NCBI GenBank assembly: GCA_020718525.1
Contig: DYRX01000026.1
Span: forward strand, 3,721-24,111
Length of the DNA stretch: 20,391 nt
Source: Victivallis vadensis
GTDB taxonomy: Bacteria > Verrucomicrobiota > Lentisphaeria > Victivallales > GWF2-50-93
Direction of reading: 5' to 3'
The notes beneath the pieces were generated by a model. That model was not told the origin of the DNA. It ran no database searches and worked only from the letters and a program-made list of their open reading frames with translations. The position numbers and the translations under genes were made by a program. Shown in pieces: positions 15,146 to 20,391 of this stretch (position 1 is its first letter; each line of letters begins with the position of its first letter).

Positions 15146-16368
15146 AACTGCTCATTCTCAGCCAATATTATCCGCCAGAACACGGCGCGCCTCAAAACAG
15201 GCTTCACGATCTCGCAGTCAGGCTGAATCGGCTGGGAGTGGAGATCACAGTCCTCACTGCAATGCCAAATTATCCGCTCGGCGCTGTTTTTCCCGCATAC
15301 AGGGGAAAACTCCTCTGCGAAGAGAATATTGATGGGGTGCGGGTTGTCCGCTCCTGGATATTTCCTGCCAAAACCAAGAGAAGCATCCCACAGTTGCTCT
15401 CATATTTTTCCTTCGTATTCTCCTCCATTCCCGCCGCCTTCCTCAGAATTGGGAAAACAGACTATCTGCTCTGCGAAAGTCCGCCTATCTTCCTAGGATT
15501 TTCAGCCGTCATAATCTCTTTCATGAAACGCGCAAAGCTCATCATGAACATAAGCGACCTCTGGCCGGAGAGCGCACTGCAACTGGGTCTGATCAAGCGT
15601 GGACTGATCTTCGATATTCTGGAATCTTTCGAGCTATTTCTCTACCGCCGCTCCACCCTTGTCAGTTGTCAGACAGAAGGAATAGCGGACAGCATCGCCA
15701 AAAGAGCGAAGTCCGCGAAAACATTGTTTTTTCCAAACGGAGTTGACCTTGATCTTTTCAAAACCCAGAAGAAGTCCGCAGAATTCAGAAAAAAACATGG
15801 GATTCCGCAGAATTCAATTCTTGTCGGCTATGCCGGGAACCATGGCAGATCGCAGGCCCTTTCCCAGATCATTGACGCGGCACGTCTCCTTGATCCCCTA
15901 AAATTCCATTTTGCCTTCTTTGGGGACGGAGCGGAAAAAAACGATCTGCGCTCGATGGCTGAAAACTTTGGCATGAGCAATATACTTTTTTTAGATTCCT
16001 TCCCAAGAAATGACATGCCTTTCCTTCTTTCCCAATTCGATCTGGCGGTAGTTCCTCTAAAAAATATTCCGCTCTTCGATGGAGCCCGCCCCTCCAAAAT
16101 GTTCGAGCTGATGGCATGCGGCGTTCCTTTCGTCTTTTGCGGCCGCGGAGAAGGCGCTAATATTGCAGAAAAGTCCGGAGCCCTTGTCTCAGCCCCGGAA
16201 AATCCGGCGGAACTTGCGAAGTCAATAACTGCGATCACCTCCCGAAGCGAAGCGGAAAAAAACGACTGCGCCCTAAAAGCCAGACGCTTTGTCGAGGATT
16301 TCTTCGACCGCCAAAAAATCGCTGAAAAATTTTTCTCCGAACTCAATTCTACCAAGTCCAAGCAATAA
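15142..16368 (+). CDS. Glycosyltransferase family 4 (WcaI/WbuB-like)
   Basis: This 408-aa GT-B fold glycosyltransferase should transfer a sugar from a nucleotide donor, most likely in exopolysaccharide or O-antigen-type synthesis at the cytoplasmic face of the inner membrane. The N-terminus LSQYYPPEHGAPQNRLHDL is typical of the WcaI/WbuB subgroup. The donor-binding half has FFPNGVDLDLF, GYAGNHGRSQAL and the RPSKMFELMACGVPF motif around residues 316-330 (Glu322), then CGRGEGANI. There is no signal peptide. The start overlaps the upstream hypothetical gene as ATGA. No other polysaccharide genes are visible, so acceptor and donor cannot be named. Confidence 0.88.
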   Translation: MKLLILSQYYPPEHGAPQNRLHDLAVRLNRLGVEITVLTAMPNYPLGAVFPAYRGKLLCEENIDGVRVVRSWIFPAKTKRSIPQLLSYFSFVFSSIPAAFLRIGKTDYLLCESPPIFLGFSAVIISFMKRAKLIMNISDLWPESALQLGLIKRGLIFDILESFELFLYRRSTLVSCQTEGIADSIAKRAKSAKTLFFPNGVDLDLFKTQKKSAEFRKKHGIPQNSILVGYAGNHGRSQALSQIIDAARLLDPLKFHFAFFGDGAEKNDLRSMAENFGMSNILFLDSFPRNDMPFLLSQFDLAVVPLKNIPLFDGARPSKMFELMACGVPFVFCGRGEGANIAEKSGALVSAPENPAELAKSITAITSRSEAEKNDCALKARRFVEDFFDRQKIAEKFFSELNSTKSKQ

Positions 16369-16391
16369 ATGAACGCGAATCAGAACTCGCA

Positions 16392-18569
16392 ATGAATAAT
16401 ATTTTCATCACTAGCCTCCTGACGCACGCTAGAATTCCCTATGCCTTGCTACTTTTCTTGCCGCTTTTCATCCTGAAAGCAGAAATCTTGTCCGAGGACA
16501 CGCCCTGGAAGGCGACACGAAATGAAATAGAGATTCTCCTTGATCTCTTCGTCCTCGACAAGGCTTGCGACAAGATCGAGTCAGAGCTTTCCTCTGCGAA
16601 ATTCGCAAGCCGCAGTCCTACAGAAAAAGCTTTTCTGCACAGAAGTGCCTCAGTGCTTTACTCCCAGCTTCGCGATTTCCCCAAATCGGAAAATCACTTT
16701 CTTATATATCTGAAAATAATGGATGAGAACCCCGAACTGCAGGACGAAAAATATCTCGAGCTTCTTAGCTCCCCGCCCGTTCCATATGCCTTATCACAGG
16801 AAGATCTTTTAAAAAAGGCAATCAAATGCGCTCTAAGCAAATTCCCAGAGAATATTCCAACAATCCTGGAATCTACGAATGATTGGGAATTCTGCCCGAT
16901 CCGCCAAATTGATGGAGTTCTTGGCAAGTTTTCGGAGAAGACGGATCTCCGGACAGAAATTCTTACAGCCTGTGCGGATTTTTATGCTCAGCGCGATTCC
17001 TTCATAGAGGCGGCAAATTTACTTGAAAAAGCTCTTTCCAATGCAATAGAAATCCACGGAGGCAATAGTCCAAAATTGATAGCTCCCCTCCTCAGAAATG
17101 CCGTTTTTTACTCCGTATATGTCCATGACCATGAGAGAGCGAGAGACTTCGTCCATAGACTGCTTTCAATTGCAAAGTCTCCCAGATCGGAAGAAATCTT
17201 GGATGAATTATGGAAAGAAAGAAACGCAGTTTTCTCCTTGTTTCAAGGCAATGCTCTAGACGAGGAATCCAAAGCTGAACTCGCCGCAGTAATCGAAGAA
17301 ATTTGTCTTAAAATACAGCATGACCCTTTCACAGACCAGGAATATGGGGATTTCTTTGTTTGGATTGACGGGGCTCGTAATTTTCCTGCTTTAAATGATG
17401 AGAGTGAGAAAATAATCAAAAGAATGGTCTCTGAATTTGGTACTGCAATCCCGGCATGTGTACCTGATTCTCTTGAAAATCTCCGCAAATGCATTCAAAT
17501 CTGCAATTCGCATTTTCTCTCATTGGACAAAACTCAGCAAAACGCATGCTTCAAGGCGCTTATAGAAAAGAAACAGGAAATATTCGGCAAAAACACAATA
17601 TCAATTGTTCCAGAAATTATCGGTCTTACTGATTGTTCAATCGATGCCAGGAATGAGACATCTGGCTACATTTCATCCGTTTCCAAGGGAATAAGAAGCA
17701 AGTTTGGCAAAAGTCATCCCGCCAACATTATATATGAAACAATGCTACTTGGCTATGACGAAAGAGCGTCCGAAAAGATTTTCATTAGAATCATCGAAAT
17801 TGCAAAAAAGTATTACGGAGAGGAAAGCATATACACGGCGGACGAGATGATCTGTCTTGCTAATCTTTATGAATACATGGAAGTTACCCCTCTCTCGTTG
17901 CGAGCCCTCACAAAAATGGCCGAGCTGTCGCCGAGCAAGACAATTTCCGAATTTCTTTACGATATGACCTCTTATTGTCCTCAGCCCCAAACCCGGATGG
18001 AGGAACTCCAGACAATCCGTGAAAAAATCTCGAAAATACACGAAAAACATTTTGGAGCCAAAGATATCAGGACGATTCCGATCCTGCGAGATATTTGCTA
18101 CGATCAAATGGTTGCCGGAAGCCCTGATTTTGATAGAAGTTTCGAGCGGATAAACTCTATCATGGAAAACGAGTATTCAGAAAATAAAAAGGAGTTTCTC
18201 TATTATCGTTTCCGTCTTTTTGACTTTTTTTCTTTGCAGTATATGCCTACAAAGATGGGCAAAGTCTTGCAAGTTCTTCAGGAAACTCTTAATCTTATCC
18301 AAAGCGAGTTTGGTGAGAACGGACGACCTTTTGCTGCCGAATACCATTTGCTTATGGCAAGCATCTATTCAGAAAACGGAGATTTGACCAATGCTGAAAA
18401 GCAGATTGACAAAGCCATGGAAATATTTAGGACGATGCCTTTTTTTTCAAGCGAGGAGGAGTGCGAATACGTCTTTTCGCGCATCTCCGGAAGCTGTCCG
18501 GACAGCGTCCGCAAGCTCGAAGAGATAAAAACCTTCATCAAGGAGCGCCGGGAAAAATACATGCGCTGA
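16392..18569 (+). CDS. Large TPR-like protein, probably exported
   Basis: This is a 725-aa protein with a hydrophobic N-terminal segment (about residues 16-30, YALLLFLPLFILKAE) that looks like a signal peptide or anchor. The rest is alpha-helical with several degenerate tetratricopeptide-like pairs, for example around EAANLLEKALSNAIEIHGG, FSLQYMPTKMGKVLQVLQETLNLIQ and AEYHLLMASIYSENGDLTNAEKQIDKAMEIF. No catalytic motif is visible, so a scaffold role is the likeliest guess. The ATG has no clear Shine-Dalgarno sequence. Sampled segments are richer in A+T than the neighbouring genes (about 28-40% G+C in two lines versus about 52% in pgpH). Its stop codon touches the stop of the minus-strand gene without a gap. 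Confidence 0.8.
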   Translation: MNNIFITSLLTHARIPYALLLFLPLFILKAEILSEDTPWKATRNEIEILLDLFVLDKACDKIESELSSAKFASRSPTEKAFLHRSASVLYSQLRDFPKSENHFLIYLKIMDENPELQDEKYLELLSSPPVPYALSQEDLLKKAIKCALSKFPENIPTILESTNDWEFCPIRQIDGVLGKFSEKTDLRTEILTACADFYAQRDSFIEAANLLEKALSNAIEIHGGNSPKLIAPLLRNAVFYSVYVHDHERARDFVHRLLSIAKSPRSEEILDELWKERNAVFSLFQGNALDEESKAELAAVIEEICLKIQHDPFTDQEYGDFFVWIDGARNFPALNDESEKIIKRMVSEFGTAIPACVPDSLENLRKCIQICNSHFLSLDKTQQNACFKALIEKKQEIFGKNTISIVPEIIGLTDCSIDARNETSGYISSVSKGIRSKFGKSHPANIIYETMLLGYDERASEKIFIRIIEIAKKYYGEESIYTADEMICLANLYEYMEVTPLSLRALTKMAELSPSKTISEFLYDMTSYCPQPQTRMEELQTIREKISKIHEKHFGAKDIRTIPILRDICYDQMVAGSPDFDRSFERINSIMENEYSENKKEFLYYRFRLFDFFSLQYMPTKMGKVLQVLQETLNLIQSEFGENGRPFAAEYHLLMASIYSENGDLTNAEKQIDKAMEIFRTMPFFSSEEECEYVFSRISGSCPDSVRKLEEIKTFIKERREKYMR
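16595..16607 (+). repeat. TGCGAAATTCGCA word, copy 5
   Basis: This is an exact copy in the TPR-like gene, encoding AKFA after a Ser codon ending in T. Confidence 0.7.
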
Positions 18570-19265
18570 TCACTGGATCATGTCGCTTATGTTTGCCTTC
18601 TCCATGAACATCATGGCAAGCGCCTTTTTGTCATAGACGATGATCATATTTCCATTTTCGACGTATATTTCCTTGATGACTTCCATCATCTGCTTGTAGT
18701 CTTTGTCGGAGTCCTTCTTGGAGATTTCCTTGTTTGCTATTTCTGTGACCGTGTCGGCGGGGATGGAAAGAGACCCGATCTTCGCCTTCAGTATCTTCAC
18801 CGTTAGATTTTTGTTCTCTATCTTGGGAATGGCTTCGACATAGATGTTCACATAGTCGCCAAATGGTGTCGAGAAAGGCATCTTCGCTGGGTATTCGACT
18901 TTGAAGCAGGCGTCCTCGAACTTCACGTTTGGCAGGGTTTCGCTTCCGCCTGTCATCGCCTTTCTGCTGGCTATCCCCGAGCTGACAAGGGCGTTGAGTT
19001 CCTTCGGAATGAGCTCGATTCTGGCGTCTTTGCCGGAGAAGATTGATGCGAGAGACTTGAGCGGATCGTCGGCGTCCCCCAAAGAAGCCGTCAGCTTGCC
19101 GACTGCAGATGCGAGATCCGCCGGGTTAGGAGCTTCATGCTTTGCATCGAAGGGTTTTGAGTCGAAGACCATCACCATAATCACGCATGCGGCGACAACA
19201 AATGCTATGGCAATTGCCAGCAAAACGCCTAGTACCACAAGAATAATCTTCTTTTTCGAACTCAT
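18570..19265 (-). CDS. Membrane-anchored hypothetical protein, possibly YpmS/DUF2140-like
   Basis: This 231-aa protein has one N-terminal membrane helix (residues about 5-34, lysines before it) and an extracytoplasmic domain. The domain layout, with NIYVEAIPKIENKNLTVKILKAKIGSLSIP followed by a closing beta strand NGNMIIVYDKKAL, resembles the YpmS/DUF2140 type of periplasmic beta-rich protein, but the match is by eye only. GGAG lies six bases before the ATG on the minus strand. A TTGCAA/TATACT promoter lies about 60 bases upstream. The gene is convergent with the TPR-like gene and divergent from the amidohydrolase. The function is unknown. Confidence 0.75.
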   Translation of the reverse strand: MSSKKKIILVVLGVLLAIAIAFVVAACVIMVMVFDSKPFDAKHEAPNPADLASAVGKLTASLGDADDPLKSLASIFSGKDARIELIPKELNALVSSGIASRKAMTGGSETLPNVKFEDACFKVEYPAKMPFSTPFGDYVNIYVEAIPKIENKNLTVKILKAKIGSLSIPADTVTEIANKEISKKDSDKDYKQMMEVIKEIYVENGNMIIVYDKKALAMMFMEKANISDMIQ

Positions 19266-19327
19266 CTTCCGCTCCGTTTCTTTGATTTGATTTTAAGCAA
19301 GTCGGGATTTGCCTTGGACGCGGGTGA

Positions 19328-19355
19328 AGTATAGATTGCAAACTGATTTTTGCAA
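19328..19355 (-). promoter_or_regulatory. Candidate promoter of the membrane-anchored gene
   Basis: On the minus strand, TTGCAA (19350-19355) and TATACT (19328-19333) are separated by 16 bases. A start near 19321 would give a leader of about 55 bases before the ATG at 19265. The -10 is good (5/6) and the -35 moderate (4/6). Confidence 0.45.
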
Positions 19356-19357
19356 AC
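19336..19357 (+). repeat. Tandem TTGCAAAC repeat (candidate operator)
   Basis: TTGCAAAC occurs at 19336-19343 and again at 19350-19357, a 14-base period. A partial TGCAAT follows at 19359, and another TTGCAA lies near 19415. One copy coincides with the -35 of the minus-strand promoter and the other lies in its spacer, which suggests a regulator-binding array in the divergent intergenic region. Confidence 0.4.
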
Positions 19358-19462
19358 GTGCAATAATTCATATCTGCTGAGCCAATTGCTTCTGCAACGG
19401 CTCGGTTTATGACTCTTGCAAGTGGCTCTGGTACGAATAACAGAAATGAAAGCTGGGCGCAA

Positions 19463-20284
19463 ATGAAAATTTTTGATTTCCACACTCATTATTTTCCAGA
19501 CAAGATTGCGGCGGATACAATAAGAAGCATTGAGAATAAATGCGGAATCAAGGCGGCCCTTGACGGAACAAAGGGAGGGCTTCTCAGGAGCATGCACGAC
19601 GCCGGAATAGATTTTTCACTGAATCTGCCGGTCGTGACTAGCCCTGAAAAAGTCGGGAAGGTAAATGAAATATGCGCACTGAACAATCATGCCCCAATAT
19701 TTTCCGCCGGAGCAATGCATCCCTTTGCGCCAGACGCGGAGAAGCTTCTTGAGCGCGTCGCGCAACTGGGTCTGAAGGGGGTCAAAATGCATCCGGAATA
19801 TCAGTCATTCGACCCATTGTCGCCGGAATGTCTCGCCGTCTGCGCCAAATGCGAGGAGCTGGGACTTTTCATACTTTTCCATGCAGGCGAAGACATCGCC
19901 TTCGAAGCACCTTTCAACGCGGAGCCTGCGAAATTCGCAGAAATCATCGGCCGCTTCCCCTCTCTCCGTCTCATACTCGCGCATATGGGCGGATGGCGCA
20001 TGTGGGATGAAATCGGGGACATTCTCGGAAGTTCCATATACATAGACTGCTCCCTTACCGCAGATTTTCTTGAGGCGGGAAAAATCGCCGAAATCATTGG
20101 CGAGCATGGTGCGGACAAGGTCATCTTTGGTTCGGACTCCCCATGGCAGTCGCAGAAAGTGTCAGTGGATTTGATCATGAATCTGCCGCTGACGGACACT
20201 GAGAGGGAAAAAATATTCTGCAAGAATGCCGCCGCAATTCTGGGGCTTGATCTAGATCGGATTTGCTATAGTTTTTCATCTTGA
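19463..20284 (+). CDS. Amidohydrolase-2 family metal-dependent hydrolase
   Basis: This 273-aa TIM-barrel hydrolase belongs to the amidohydrolase-2 family, which acts as hydrolases or decarboxylases on carboxylate or amide substrates. Metal ligands are visible: HTH at residues 7-9 (FDFHTHYFP), His140 in ILFHAGED, His174 in LAHMGGW and Asp225 in IFGSDSPW. Lys108 and His110 lie in GLKGVKMHPEY. The start is set at the ATG beginning MKIFDFHTHYFP, because the HxH strand normally lies at the extreme N-terminus; an in-frame ATG at 19409 would add 18 residues unlike the family and has no ribosome-binding site. The substrate cannot be deduced. It is divergent from the membrane-anchored gene and followed by an A+T-rich hairpin. 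Confidence 0.87.
   Translation: MKIFDFHTHYFPDKIAADTIRSIENKCGIKAALDGTKGGLLRSMHDAGIDFSLNLPVVTSPEKVGKVNEICALNNHAPIFSAGAMHPFAPDAEKLLERVAQLGLKGVKMHPEYQSFDPLSPECLAVCAKCEELGLFILFHAGEDIAFEAPFNAEPAKFAEIIGRFPSLRLILAHMGGWRMWDEIGDILGSSIYIDCSLTADFLEAGKIAEIIGEHGADKVIFGSDSPWQSQKVSVDLIMNLPLTDTEREKIFCKNAAAILGLDLDRICYSFSS
19927..19939 (+). repeat. TGCGAAATTCGCA word, copy 6
   Basis: This is an exact copy in the amidohydrolase gene, encoding AKFA after a Pro codon ending in T. Confidence 0.7.
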
Positions 20285-20309
20285 TAAATTCAAATTGTGA
20301 ATTTATTTT
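20284..20309 (+). terminator. A+T-rich hairpin after the amidohydrolase
   Basis: ATAAATTCA (20284-20292) and TGAATTTAT (20298-20306) form a perfect 9-bp stem with a five-base loop, followed by TTTT. It starts at the stop codon. The stem has only one G-C pair, so it would be a weak terminator. Nothing recognisable follows to the window end. Confidence 0.45.
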
Positions 20310-20391
20310 CGGCAAGTTTCATTCTTCCTTTGTGCATTTGTGAGAGAATATTTCATGTGATTTATCCTCAACTAATTGGAATTCCGCCCCT

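Noticed and set aside
16369..16395. 8-codon ORF between the glycosyltransferase and TPR-like genes
   Set aside because: It has no ribosome-binding site and is too short to support as a gene; it is mentioned only as possible translational coupling.
19409..19462. Upstream ATG for the amidohydrolase
   Set aside because: It adds 18 residues before the HxH strand that normally opens the family, and it lacks a ribosome-binding site.

Overview
This window is dense with bacterial protein-coding genes, of roughly 50% G+C. It holds no rRNA, tRNA, CRISPR array or insertion sequence that I can see. Two genes point to a Gram-negative-type envelope: a LysM lipoprotein and a WcaI/WbuB-like glycosyltransferase. 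The gene set (c-di-AMP-type PgpH, YbeY, CorC-like, DUF502, DnaQ-like exonuclease) would fit the PVC group, for example Lentisphaerota or Verrucomicrobiota. That placement is an inference with low confidence, because no phylogenetic marker is present.

Layout. (1) Positions 1-1178 carry the 3' part of a DUF401 membrane protein, cut by the window edge. It converges on, and overlaps by 23 bp, a 1057-aa SWIM/SNF2 helicase on the minus strand (1156-4329). (2) Positions 4498-6988 carry a fatty-acid synthesis cluster, fabG-acpP-fabF. A strong terminator-like hairpin lies between acpP and fabF. (3) Positions 7098-18569 carry a long, tightly packed plus-strand block: LysM lipoprotein, a candidate 52-aa small ORF, phoH, pgpH, ybeY, a CBS/CorC-domain protein, DUF502, a DEDDh exonuclease, a SirB1-like hypothetical, a GT4 glycosyltransferase and a TPR-like protein. 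Most junctions overlap (ATGA or longer), so translation is probably coupled. The block starts at a clear sigma70-type promoter (TTGACA-N17-TAAACT). (4) Positions 18570-19265 (minus) carry a membrane-anchored protein with a candidate promoter built on TTGCAA. It abuts the previous gene tail to tail with no gap. (5) Positions 19463-20284 carry an amidohydrolase-2 family enzyme followed by an A+T-rich hairpin.

How the genes work together. FabG, ACP and FabF supply reduction, carrier and condensation steps of type II fatty-acid elongation. PhoH, YbeY and the CorC-like protein match the conserved YbeZ-YbeY-YbeX group linked to rRNA and ribosome maturation. PgpH is the expected c-di-AMP phosphodiesterase commonly found between phoH and ybeY. 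The genes further downstream look like envelope and housekeeping functions sharing the transcript.

The most unusual signal is at the DNA level. The near-palindrome TGCGAAATTCGCA occurs five times exactly (both strands), with a sixth 12-base copy, scattered through five unrelated genes in two reading phases. Chance expectation for a given 13-mer in this window is about 0.0006. It behaves like a highly iterated palindrome or DNA-recognition word and is the main candidate for something undescribed here.
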